64,000 nt of DNA, taken from NCBI RefSeq assembly GCF_012927205.1, contig NZ_JABBGC010000002.1, positions 806,001 to 870,000 on the forward strand, in the 5' to 3' direction. The notes under the pieces were generated by a model, which saw only the letters and a program-made list of their open reading frames with translations, was not told the origin of the DNA and searched no databases. Source of the stretch: Chitinophaga fulva (lineage in GTDB: Bacteria > Bacteroidota > Bacteroidia > Chitinophagales > Chitinophagaceae). Shown here piece by piece: positions 25,238 to 32,718 of the stretch. The stretch's first letter is position 1. The number at the start of each line of letters is the position of its first letter. Position numbers and translations under genes: made by a program.

Positions 25238-25911
25238 CCATGAACCTGATAGAAGTAAGGAATATCAATAAATATTTTTACCAGCCCACCCAAATGCAGG
25301 TGCTGACAGACGTCAGCCTGGATATAGAGAAAGGCCATTTTGTTTCCATCACCGGTAAATCAGGGAGTGGCAAATCTACGCTGCTATATCTCTTATCCAC
25401 CATGGACACTGCTTTTGAAGGCAGTATCCGTATCAACGGTGAAGAGATGCAGGGCAAACGCAACCGGTGGCTGGCGGATTTCCGCAACCATCATATTGGT
25501 TTCGTGTTTCAGTTTCACTACCTGTTACCTGAATTCAGTGTGCTCCGCAATGTGATGCTGCCTGCGTTGAAGCTGGCCCGTTATTCCCCCGCTGAAGTCG
25601 AACACCGGGCCATGGACCTGTTAAAATTGCTGGGGGTAGATGTGCAGGCCACCAAGCGGGCATCCCTGCTTTCCGGGGGCCAGCAGCAAAGGGTGGCCAT
25701 TGCCCGCGCATTGATCAATGAACCGCTGATTATAATGGGTGACGAGCCGACAGGCAACCTGGACAGCCAAAATGCCGCCATCGTATTCGATCTGTTCCGC
25801 CAGTTGTCTTCAGAACGGGGACAAACCATCCTCACCGTTACCCACGATGATGATTTTGCCAAACGTTCCGATAAGGTTATTCACCTGGTAGATGGCAAAG
25901 TGGCCCATTAA
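25234..25911 (+). CDS. ABC transporter ATP-binding protein (MacB/LolD type)
   Basis: 225 residues with all ABC motifs: Walker A G-K-S-G-S-G-K-S-T (41-49), Q-loop Q94, signature L-S-G-G-Q (147-151), Walker B I-I-M-G-D-E-P (E172 catalytic), D-loop and switch H205. The segment after Walker B, T-G-N-L-D, is typical of the LolD/MacB/FtsE group, in agreement with the FtsX-type permease upstream. Last gene of the operon; the following gene is convergent. Confidence 0.93.
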   Translation: MTMNLIEVRNINKYFYQPTQMQVLTDVSLDIEKGHFVSITGKSGSGKSTLLYLLSTMDTAFEGSIRINGEEMQGKRNRWLADFRNHHIGFVFQFHYLLPEFSVLRNVMLPALKLARYSPAEVEHRAMDLLKLLGVDVQATKRASLLSGGQQQRVAIARALINEPLIIMGDEPTGNLDSQNAAIVFDLFRQLSSERGQTILTVTHDDDFAKRSDKVIHLVDGKVAH

Positions 25912-25917
25912 TACCCG

Positions 25918-27036
25918 TCAGGCTACTTTCTTTTGCGGCTGCCGTGTATCATAGGCAATGGGTGTCCGGCCCAGGACACGGTCCCGCATTTTCAGCGCCG
26001 GTATCTCGATCAGGATACGGATCAACCACGCAGCCAGTATACAGGTAATGGTACAGATCAGCATCGTCCAGCCGCTGTTTTTGGCGAGGCCGAGGGAACC
26101 CAGCAGGTCCTGTGTCACATGTATCACTCCTTTATGGCTCAGGTAAATAGCATAGGAAAGCGCGGCAATCGATGTGGTGACACGGGAATTGATTCTGTAT
26201 AGCCAACAATGCGGGCATACCGCCGCCGCTACAACCAGGCCGTACCCGGCAGATACTAACGGAAAACCATATACGGTGGCTATGAGAGAAAAACTATCTT
26301 CGGTTATAAACCAGGCAGCAGTCAGCAATGCCAGGCCCACAATGAAAATCAGGTTGGCATAACGGTTGACCCATTCCTTCACCGGCGGCCTGAACTGGAA
26401 CAGTGCTGCAATAGACACACCAGCCAGCAAGCCATCCAGGCGGTTGTACACCGGATAATAAATAGCCTGGTACCACACCACCCAAAAGTTGGGACTATCG
26501 TCCAGCGGCGCCACCCGCTGCGTGTATATCCACCAGCGGCACAAAAATCCTCCGGCAAAAAGCGCCGGTATCAGCCAGAAGGCCTTACGGCCAGCTTTTA
26601 CAAATAACAACAAGGCAAGTAAACAGGGAAACACGACGTAAAACTGTTCCTCCACACATAACGACCAGGCATGGGAAAAAGTCCCGTGCGTTTTGAGGTC
26701 CAGCCCGAAGTTCTGCGTGAAAGTGAGAAATTTCCACAAGGGAGGCAGCATTTCTTTCTCCCGGAAAACAGGGAGCAATACATACAATGCCAGTACCAGC
26801 AAGTACGGCGGGATGATCCGGAAAAAACGTTTGATGTAAAACGGTTTCAGTTTAACCGTTCCTGTGTCTGCCACTTCTCTGAATAGCTGTCCCGCTATAA
26901 GGTAGCCGCTAAGCACAAAAAACAGGTCAACGCCCGTCCATCCAAAGCGGGCCGGCGTATCCAGCCATTCCGGATGCGGAAAGATACGATAGTGATAATA
27001 AAAGACGAAGAAAATGGCAACTAATCCTGTAAATTG
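25918..27036 (-). pseudogene. acyltransferase-3 (OafA/NodX-like) membrane protein with damaged 5' end
   Basis: The protein is a multi-helix O-acyltransferase: F-V-F-Y-Y-H-Y with the expected H, G-V-D-L-F-F-V-L-S-G-Y-L-I, W-S-L-C-V-E-E-Q-F-Y and Y-L-S-H-K. The annotated-looking start, a GTG at 26916, falls inside the conserved V-L-S-G motif, so it cannot be the true start. Coding similarity continues upstream to 27036 where an in-frame TAA (27037-27039) ends it, with no ATG or TTG between. The usual L-D-G-L-R-x-x-A motif is reduced to F-T-G-L-V-A, lacking about two residues and everything before. I read this as loss of the first about ten codons including the start. A sequencing error is the alternative. 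Role in acylating surface glycans would be inference. Confidence 0.65.
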
Positions 27037-27045
27037 TTATAACAA
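27034..27045. promoter_or_regulatory. palindrome TTGTTATAACAA upstream of the LysR gene
   Basis: Perfect 12-bp palindrome 39 bases before the LysR ATG. The core GTTATAAC recurs between the LysR gene and the following PLP-enzyme gene (27991-27998), with related half sites around it, as expected for an autoregulating LysR protein. Confidence 0.45.
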
Positions 27046-27084
27046 ATACAGCCCTCAATTCCTCATTCGTAATTCATATCCGTT

Positions 27085-27984
27085 ATGCTTTCTACCCACC
27101 ATCAGGTTTTTATTGAAGTGGCCCGGGAGAAAAGTTTCTCCAAGGCCAGCCAAACCCTGTTTATCTCCCAGCCCGCCATCAGCAAGCATGTGAAATACCT
27201 GGAAGAATATTATAGGACCCGGTTGTTTGAGCGTAAAGGCATCCAGATATCGCTGACTGATGCCGGCAGTTTTTTGCTGAAGCGTCTATTGCAGGTTGCC
27301 AATATACAGGCAGAAACGGAGTTTGAGATGGCCGCCTTCAGTGACAAACACCAGGCCAAAGGATTACTGAAACTAGGCGCCAGCACCACCGTAGCGCTGT
27401 ATATCCTGCCCAAGGTGCTTTCCGCTTTTCAGCAGGAATATCCGCAGGTAGAGATCAACCTGTTGAACCGTAATGCCGAGATTGTATTGGAGGCGCTGCT
27501 CAATCAGGAGATCAATCTGGGCATCATTGAAGGCCGGGGAAAGCTCACCAATGTGGTGTACCATCCTTTCATCAATGACCAGGTCATAGCTGTATGCGGC
27601 AGGAAGAGCGGTTTTTCAAAGGCGCGGCATTATCCGCTGAAAGAGGTGCTGCGGATGCCTGTAGCACTGCGGGAACGTGGCAGCGGCACCCTGGAGGCCT
27701 TAAAAGATGCCTTGCAGAAGCACAAGACCGGTATTGATGCATTACAGATAAAAGCGCGGTTGGGCGGCACCGAAGCATTGAAGAACTTCCTGATAGAATC
27801 GGACTGCATTGGTTTTCTGCCCAAACGCTCCGTCTTCAAGGAGTTGAAGCAGGGCGACCTGACCGAGATTTCTTTTGAAGGGCTACATATAGAAAGAAGC
27901 TTTTACTTCATCCAGCGGAAAGGCGAGACCAGTGATCTGAATAAAAAACTGATCCGCTACGCCAGAAGCATCTATAACCAATAG
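27085..27984 (+). CDS. LysR-family transcriptional regulator
   Basis: 299 residues. N-terminal winged HTH (1-60) with F-S-K-A-S-Q-T-L-F-I-S-Q-P-A-I-S-K-H-V-K-Y-L-E, then a linker helix and a two-lobed periplasmic-binding-protein-like effector domain (about 90-290). It is followed after 61 bases by a threonine-synthase-like gene on the same strand. GTTATA-type half sites occur before both genes. The effector is unknown; an amino acid or a phosphorylated precursor would be a reasonable guess from the neighbour. Confidence 0.9.
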   Translation: MLSTHHQVFIEVAREKSFSKASQTLFISQPAISKHVKYLEEYYRTRLFERKGIQISLTDAGSFLLKRLLQVANIQAETEFEMAAFSDKHQAKGLLKLGASTTVALYILPKVLSAFQQEYPQVEINLLNRNAEIVLEALLNQEINLGIIEGRGKLTNVVYHPFINDQVIAVCGRKSGFSKARHYPLKEVLRMPVALRERGSGTLEALKDALQKHKTGIDALQIKARLGGTEALKNFLIESDCIGFLPKRSVFKELKQGDLTEISFEGLHIERSFYFIQRKGETSDLNKKLIRYARSIYNQ

Positions 27985-28023
27985 TTATAGGTTATAACAA
28001 AATCGACCAGTCGTTTGTTATAG
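27972..28023. promoter_or_regulatory. cluster of GTTATAG/GTTATAAC half sites before the PLP-enzyme gene
   Basis: CTATAAC-N5-GTTATAG (27972-27990, inverted), GTTATAAC (27991-27998) and GTTATAG (28017-28023). The first overlaps the end of the LysR gene. The last ends 22 bases before the ATG at 28046. Together with the palindrome at 27034-27045 this is a plausible LysR regulon of two promoters. Confidence 0.45.
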
Positions 28024-28045
28024 GTCATGCCTACATTTACAAGGA

Positions 28046-29203
28046 ATGACACTTACCCGGAAAAACATATCGCACCTCACTGCTTTGCAGTGCCCCCGTT
28101 GTGGAAAACAATACGACGCAACAGTATTGCAGTCATACGCCACCTGCTGCCAGCAGCCGTTGACAGCTGTATACTCCTACGACCTGCCTGCACCGGATTT
28201 TTTAAAAGGACGAGACCACAGCATCTGGCGGTACCGTGAGATGCTGCCGGTAGCTGATCCCCGTCATATTGTTAGTTTGGGAGAAGGCGGCACGCCGTTG
28301 ACCACCCTGCATACCCTGAGCGCACGCACGGGCGTACAGGTATTATTAAAAGACGAAAGTGTGAACCCGACCGGTTCCTTTAAGGCCCGGGGCATCAGTG
28401 TAGCGGTGTCCAAAGCGCAGGAGCTGGGCGTTACGCATTGCATCATCCCTTCTGCCGGTAACGCAGGCGGCGCCTTAAGTGCCTATTGCGCCAAAGCTGG
28501 TATGAAGGCCACCGTGATCATGCCACGCCATACCCCTGCCACATTGCAGGAAGAATGCCGCTTATATGGTGCAGAGCTGCTGCTCACCGACGGACTGATA
28601 GACAGCTGCGGCCGCATGGCACGGCAGCTGGTACAGGAAACCGGCGGCTTTGATATGTCTACCTTAAAAGAACCATACCGCCTGGAAGGCAAAAAAACGA
28701 TGGGATATGAAATCGCCGAGCAGCTGCACTGGCAGTTACCTGACGTGATCATCTATCCTACCGGCGGCGGCACCGGCCTGATAGGCATGTGGAAAGCCTT
28801 CCGCGAAATGCAGCAGTTGGGCTGGATCACCGGCAAGCTGCCCAGAATGATCATTATTCAATCTCAAAATTGTGCTCCCATGGTACAGTACATTGAAAAC
28901 GGAAACCTACCGGATGACTTCAGCGGTTATCCGTCCATAGCTTATGGACTGGCTGTTCCACAGCCTTTTGCAAAAGACATGATGCAGGAAGTGATCCGGC
29001 AAAGCGACGGCAAAGCGCTGACCGTCACAGAAGAGGAAATGGAAGCCGGCATCTCTGAAATAGCCGCGGCAGAAGGCATCCTGCTTTCCCCGGAAGGCAG
29101 CGCCACCTATATGGGCCTGATAAAGCTGATTGAAAAGGACTGGGTACAGGAAGATGAACAGGTATTGCTGTTCAATACCGGCTCCTGGTACAAATACCGT
29201 TGA
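28046..29203 (+). CDS. threonine-synthase-like PLP-dependent enzyme
   Basis: 385 residues of fold-type II. PLP-binding Lys113 in G-S-F-K-A-R-G, substrate/phosphate loop S-A-G-N-A-G-G and the Gly-rich P-T-G-G-G-T-G-L-I-G-M-W loop are as in threonine synthase and threonine dehydratase-like enzymes. The N-terminus carries C-P-R-C-G (16-20) and a C-C pair (34-35), a small zinc-ribbon-like element found in one threonine-synthase branch. It would convert O-phosphohomoserine to threonine, or a related beta/gamma-replacement. It is not with other threonine genes but with a LysR regulator, so a different substrate is possible. Confidence 0.75.
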   Translation: MTLTRKNISHLTALQCPRCGKQYDATVLQSYATCCQQPLTAVYSYDLPAPDFLKGRDHSIWRYREMLPVADPRHIVSLGEGGTPLTTLHTLSARTGVQVLLKDESVNPTGSFKARGISVAVSKAQELGVTHCIIPSAGNAGGALSAYCAKAGMKATVIMPRHTPATLQEECRLYGAELLLTDGLIDSCGRMARQLVQETGGFDMSTLKEPYRLEGKKTMGYEIAEQLHWQLPDVIIYPTGGGTGLIGMWKAFREMQQLGWITGKLPRMIIIQSQNCAPMVQYIENGNLPDDFSGYPSIAYGLAVPQPFAKDMMQEVIRQSDGKALTVTEEEMEAGISEIAAAEGILLSPEGSATYMGLIKLIEKDWVQEDEQVLLFNTGSWYKYR

Positions 29204-29234
29204 TCATGGAGGCCTTAGGGCTTTCGTGATCAAC
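29199..29234. terminator. inverted repeat between convergent genes
   Basis: GTTGATCA (29199-29206) and TGATCAAC (29227-29234) flank a 20-base GC-rich loop; the repeat covers the whole gap between the plus-strand PLP enzyme and the minus-strand membrane protein. No T-run, so terminator function is tentative. Confidence 0.35.
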
Positions 29235-29762
29235 TCAGGCTTTACCCTCTTCCCATCCCTTTAATAAGTCTTGCAGGAACTTCCTGGACTTGGACGCTTC
29301 GTTTTGAAAAGCAAGCGTTACCAGCAGATACCCGAATATCAACATACCGAAAGGTATCAGTAGCATCGGCTCAAACTTGCTTCCCGAAAGGATGCCATTG
29401 ATTATCGCGATCACACACCCCACCAACCCGACAACTACGCCTCCCATCCAAAGTGTCATAAACACCGCCACTACAATGGACAACGTCATCTTGATCTTCA
29501 CGACGGTATGTACTATTTCATGGCTGACGTCGCCGGTGATCACCGGCAGGAAAGAGTTTCTATAGTCGATGATACGGCTGATCTCAAAGCTGTTACTTTT
29601 CACCACTCCCTCATAAGGCTTGCCAGAGGCTGGTTTATTCCAACCAATTTTAATTTGAAGCCCTCTGCTTTTAGGTGCTACGTTGGCCTCCAGCAGTTTT
29701 TTTATTTCTTCCGGGGATAGTTTGGTTAACAACCTATAACGTTCTATGGGTAATAATTTCAT
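29235..29762 (-). CDS. uncharacterised membrane protein, paralogue of the adjacent gene
   Basis: 175 residues, no recognised family. N-terminus reads L-P-I-E-R-Y-R-L-L-T-K-L-S-P-E-E-I-K-K-L-L, followed by a beta-rich segment ending in N-S-F-E-I-S-R-I-I, and two hydrophobic helices (about 92-125 and 130-155), then a charged C-terminal tail. The order helix-turn, beta-strand cluster, two membrane helices equals that of the next gene upstream, with weak but aligned identity, so the two are tandem duplicates. Six bases separate them. Cytoplasmic N-terminal domain with a two-helix anchor is the likely topology. Confidence 0.7.
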   Translation of the reverse strand: MKLLPIERYRLLTKLSPEEIKKLLEANVAPKSRGLQIKIGWNKPASGKPYEGVVKSNSFEISRIIDYRNSFLPVITGDVSHEIVHTVVKIKMTLSIVVAVFMTLWMGGVVVGLVGCVIAIINGILSGSKFEPMLLIPFGMLIFGYLLVTLAFQNEASKSRKFLQDLLKGWEEGKA

Positions 29763-29768
29763 GGATGA

Positions 29769-30281
29769 TTATTGTGCTTGACTAATACGCTTAATAAATT
29801 TTCGGGCCAAATCATCTTCATAGCTGAAGCGGCCAAATATCACTACACACACGATCAACAACACCAGTGCATAGATCAGTTTTCCAAGGTGAATATCTCC
29901 TGTGGTTATCCATTCAAACAGCGTCCACGATAATACACCAGCCACGCCAGCTCCCAACAGCAGCGTGAATATCGTAAACACCATTGTTTGTTCCGGCATG
30001 ATACTCACCTGTACGTCAATGGCTGTCTGATATAAGGATTTGCTGACCGTTCCCTTTATCTTTACAAATTCTCTTTTACTGAGTTTTTGGCTAAGCCTGC
30101 TGATGACAAAAGTATTACCATTGACCTCTCCCGTGAAACGAAGATCCGGATTCAACACCCCGTAGGTATACCAATAAAACTTGGGATCATATGTTGCGAA
30201 ATTCGTCTGCAGTGCAGACAGAACTTCCTCCGAGGAAAGATTACTCAATAAGGTATAGCGGTTAGTGGGCAGCCAGTTCAT
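29769..30281 (-). CDS. uncharacterised membrane protein, paralogue of the adjacent gene
   Basis: About 170 residues from the ATG at 30281; a longer frame to 30341 adds 20 unaligned residues. It opens with W-L-P-T-N-R-Y-T-L-L-S-N-L-S-S-E-E-V-L-S-A-L, matching the opening of the downstream paralogue, then F-T-G-E-V-N-G-N-T-F-V-I-S-R-L (paralogue: Y-E-G-V-V-K-S-N-S-F-E-I-S-R-I), two membrane helices (about 95-120 and 130-150) and a charged tail. The conserved strand pair suggests a PH-like or similar small beta domain, but I cannot name a family. Likely co-transcribed with its paralogue. Confidence 0.7.
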   Translation of the reverse strand: MNWLPTNRYTLLSNLSSEEVLSALQTNFATYDPKFYWYTYGVLNPDLRFTGEVNGNTFVISRLSQKLSKREFVKIKGTVSKSLYQTAIDVQVSIMPEQTMVFTIFTLLLGAGVAGVLSWTLFEWITTGDIHLGKLIYALVLLIVCVVIFGRFSYEDDLARKFIKRISQAQ

Positions 30282-30368
30282 CCGTCGAAAATAAAGAATT
30301 CCCCCCGATGTCGCAAACACCCCTTCACAAAGTCGCCTCATCCCCCCTGCTGACCGGACGGGTCATTT

Positions 30369-30376
30369 TATCTTTG
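30369..30376 (+). promoter_or_regulatory. -7 promoter element of the VOC gene (TATCTTTG)
   Basis: TATCTTTG matches TAnnTTTG and lies 49 bases before the VOC ATG (30426). No clear -33 box at the usual distance. Confidence 0.4.
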
Positions 30377-30425
30377 GGTTGTTATCAAACAACTCCATTT
30401 CACTGGCTGTTAAAATATAAAAACT

Positions 30426-30947
30426 ATGGCAAACAGAATCACCTCACAAAGAATTTCACCGCATTTGTGGTTTAAGGACCAGGCCGAAGAAGCGGCTAAG
30501 TTCTATACATCGATCTTTAAAAATTCTTCCATCGGCAGAATTTCGCATTACACCGAGGCTGGTCATGAGATACACGGAATGCCGGCCGGCTCTGTACTGA
30601 CTGTTGAGTTTACCCTCGACGGACAAAGTTTTATTGCGCTCAATGGCGGCCCGCTTTTCAAATTCAACGAAGCCATTTCTTTTATGGTGAACTGCGAAAC
30701 ACAGGAAGAAATAGACTACTACTGGGAGAAACTGCGTGCCGGCGGCGATCCCAAGGCAGACCAGTGCGGCTGGCTGAAAGACAAATTCGGCCTGTCCTGG
30801 CAGGTAGCCCCGGTGCAGATCGCTGAAATGCTTGTCGATAAAGACAAAGAACGCCTCAGCCGGGTCATGAACGCTATCTTCCAGATGAAAAAACTGGACC
30901 TGAAAGCGATAGAAGCCGCTTATGGCGCACCTGTTGGTGCTAAGTAA
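30426..30947 (+). CDS. VOC-family protein (PhnB-like)
   Basis: 173 residues. Opens with I-S-P-H-L-W-F-K-D-Q-A-E-E-A-A-K-F-Y-T-S-I-F, the typical PhnB/3-demethylubiquinone methyltransferase-like VOC start, continues with V-L-T-V-E-F-T-L-D-G-Q-S-F-I-A-L-N-G-G-P, and has C-G-W-L-K-D-K-F-G-L-S-W-Q-V-A-P near the end. Members are often annotated as methyltransferases without having such activity; a metal-binding or small-molecule-binding role is more likely. Monocistronic, with its own -7 box and a terminator. Confidence 0.85.
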   Translation: MANRITSQRISPHLWFKDQAEEAAKFYTSIFKNSSIGRISHYTEAGHEIHGMPAGSVLTVEFTLDGQSFIALNGGPLFKFNEAISFMVNCETQEEIDYYWEKLRAGGDPKADQCGWLKDKFGLSWQVAPVQIAEMLVDKDKERLSRVMNAIFQMKKLDLKAIEAAYGAPVGAK

Positions 30948-30971
30948 CCTGCACGGATATATCAAAATAAG

Positions 30972-31007
30972 AAGGCCTGCCGATGTAGATGCATGGGCAG
31001 GCCTTTT
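30972..31007 (+). terminator. intrinsic terminator after the VOC gene
   Basis: Stem AAGGCCTGCC (30972-30981) / GGCAGGCCTT (30996-31005) with a 14-base loop, followed by further T residues. Confidence 0.75.
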
Positions 31008-31074
31008 CATATGCTGTTATACGGGCTAAAGAAAATTACATAACTTCCGCTGTCAACCATCGGAAAACTACCTC

Positions 31075-31896
31075 ATGAAATACATACTTTGTTCCCTGCT
31101 TATCATGTTCCTGTTCCTGCAGGAGAGCAATGCCCAGTCTGCCTCCTTTACCCAACATCAGCAGGATTCCATTCGCGAACATTACGTCAACGCTGCCTCC
31201 CGGTATCATTATTTTGCGCCGGAATGGGGCCTATACCTTGACAGCGGACTGGTATTGCTGCCGCACGATGCACAGATGTGGCAGCTGAAGGCCATGCCAC
31301 TGTTCAAGCAGCGGAAGTATGAAGCCGGCATGGTGTACCTCGACAAAGCAGTAACGTATGATCCGGCGGAATACCTCGACTACCGCGCTTTTATCAAATG
31401 TATCTTTCAGAAGTCCTATGTGGCGGCCATCGTTGACTTCAGGGAAGCGCAGCGGTCGAGCGGCCATAGTGGGGTGATGGACCATCCCTATAGTTTTTAT
31501 CTCGGTCTTTGTTATCTCCAGCTAAATCAATACGACAGCGCCAGGACGTACTTTCAGCAATGCGTAGACCGCTGGCGGCAATCCGGCACTGAAGCCCCGT
31601 TGCATTGCCTCTATCCTTTTTATCTGGGCATTGTCGAATACGAACAGGGAAAGTATGCCGAGGCTTTGGAGCATTTCAATTACAGCCTGTCGCTGTATCA
31701 GCAGTTTTCCGATGCGGGCTATTACAAAGCCCTCTGCCTGGCGCGGCTACAACGGAAAGATGAAGCACGGGCGGCCATGCAGAAGGCTTCAGAGGATTTC
31801 AGGCAAGGCTATACGTTCACCGAAGACAATAAAGTATACGAACCCTATCCTTACCAGGTGAGTGATTGGATGTATCCTAAAGAGCGGAAAAAATAG
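31075..31896 (+). CDS. secreted tetratricopeptide-repeat protein
   Basis: 273 residues. Signal peptide with cleavage near N-A-Q-S (about residue 21). At least four TPR-like helical pairs follow, for example M-W-Q-L-K-A-M-P-L-F-K-Q-R-K-Y-E-A-G-M-V-Y-L, F-Y-L-G-L-C-Y-L-Q-L-N-Q-Y-D-S-A-R-T-Y-F and F-Y-L-G-I-V-E-Y-E-Q-G-K-Y-A-E-A-L-E-H-F. It probably mediates protein contacts in the periplasm. No partner is evident: neighbours are a VOC protein and a convergent GNAT gene. Confidence 0.8.
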   Translation: MKYILCSLLIMFLFLQESNAQSASFTQHQQDSIREHYVNAASRYHYFAPEWGLYLDSGLVLLPHDAQMWQLKAMPLFKQRKYEAGMVYLDKAVTYDPAEYLDYRAFIKCIFQKSYVAAIVDFREAQRSSGHSGVMDHPYSFYLGLCYLQLNQYDSARTYFQQCVDRWRQSGTEAPLHCLYPFYLGIVEYEQGKYAEALEHFNYSLSLYQQFSDAGYYKALCLARLQRKDEARAAMQKASEDFRQGYTFTEDNKVYEPYPYQVSDWMYPKERKK

Positions 31897-31899
31897 TTT

Positions 31900-32613
31900 C
31901 TACGATTGGGTGATTTTTCTAAACACGATTTCTCTGCGGGTAACGAAACCCATATGCTCATAAAGCCGGATAGCCCTTTCGTTGGCCACCGACACATGCA
32001 GCATGGAAGTAATACCTTCAGCGACGTGTTGCTGACACAGGCGGGTAATCAACTGTTGCGCATACCCCTTGCCGGTACAGGCCGGATCGGTAACAATGGC
32101 GCTCAGCTCAGTGAAGCCTGCCATGCGCATACGTTCACCAGCCATGGCCACGAGCCGGCCCTCCTGGCGGATACCGTAATAAGTGCCCAATAACGGCGTA
32201 TCCAGGTTATAGTAGCCAGGCTGCACCCGGTTGACCAGATCATACATATCAGCCCTATCAGCGGCTGTCAGTACGGAGATTTCCACCGGCGTTTTAGCCG
32301 GCAGTTCCACCATTTCACGCAGGACCATCTGTGCACAGGGCAATTCAAGCACTATCTGCCAGTTAACCGGCAGCGGAGGCAACTCCCCTACCAGGTAAAA
32401 TGATTCCCCTTCGTTTATCCATGGCTGTAGGTCCTCCAGCTGATGCGCTGCTGTATGGTCACAGGCAATGAAGGAAAGGATTTCCCTCCGGTATCTTTTT
32501 GTGTGGGGCGTACCTTCCGCCAGCGGCGCCTGCACGGTTGTCAGCGCGTTCCAGACGGGATTGTCCAGTAATTGTTCATCTGTTGTTTCCAATGTTAACG
32601 GTATTGATTCCAT
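31900..32613 (-). CDS. GNAT-family N-acetyltransferase (FR47-like)
   Basis: 237 residues. The N-terminal 125 residues are a degenerate half; the C-terminal half carries the GNAT core: R-Q-E-G-R-L-V-A-M-A-G-E-R-M (strands 2-3), L-S-A-I-V-T-D-P-A-C-T-G-K-G-Y-A-Q-Q-L motif A for acetyl-CoA pyrophosphate, and N-E-R-A-I-R-L-Y-E-H-M-G-F motif B. This arrangement matches the FR47-like group with one active domain. Acceptor substrate unknown. It lies between a convergent TPR gene and a long inverted repeat. Confidence 0.85.
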   Translation of the reverse strand: MESIPLTLETTDEQLLDNPVWNALTTVQAPLAEGTPHTKRYRREILSFIACDHTAAHQLEDLQPWINEGESFYLVGELPPLPVNWQIVLELPCAQMVLREMVELPAKTPVEISVLTAADRADMYDLVNRVQPGYYNLDTPLLGTYYGIRQEGRLVAMAGERMRMAGFTELSAIVTDPACTGKGYAQQLITRLCQQHVAEGITSMLHVSVANERAIRLYEHMGFVTRREIVFRKITQS

Positions 32614-32622
32614 ACGAATTTA

Positions 32623-32711
32623 GTTATTTAATCATTTAGCTATTTTCTTATTTATGGGTTCTTTCTAAGAGACAGCCCATAAATAAGAAAATAGCTAAAT
32701 GATTAAATAAC
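32623..32711. repeat. 36-bp perfect inverted repeat, AT-rich
   Basis: Left arm 32623-32658 and right arm 32676-32711 are exact reverse complements over 36 bases, with a 17-base loop. It fills the gap between the stop of the TonB-dependent receptor (32719, minus) and the start of the GNAT gene (32613, minus). It could act as terminator for the receptor mRNA. The arms are built from the ATTTAG/ATCATTT-type repeat also found at 36083-36119 and 38085-38120. Confidence 0.85.
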
Positions 32712-32718
32712 CAAATGA

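Noticed and set aside
28027..28239. 70-codon frame beginning before the threonine-synthase-like gene
   Set aside because: Different frame from the conserved enzyme, no motif; the ATG at 28046 starts the Cys-rich N-terminus of the real gene.
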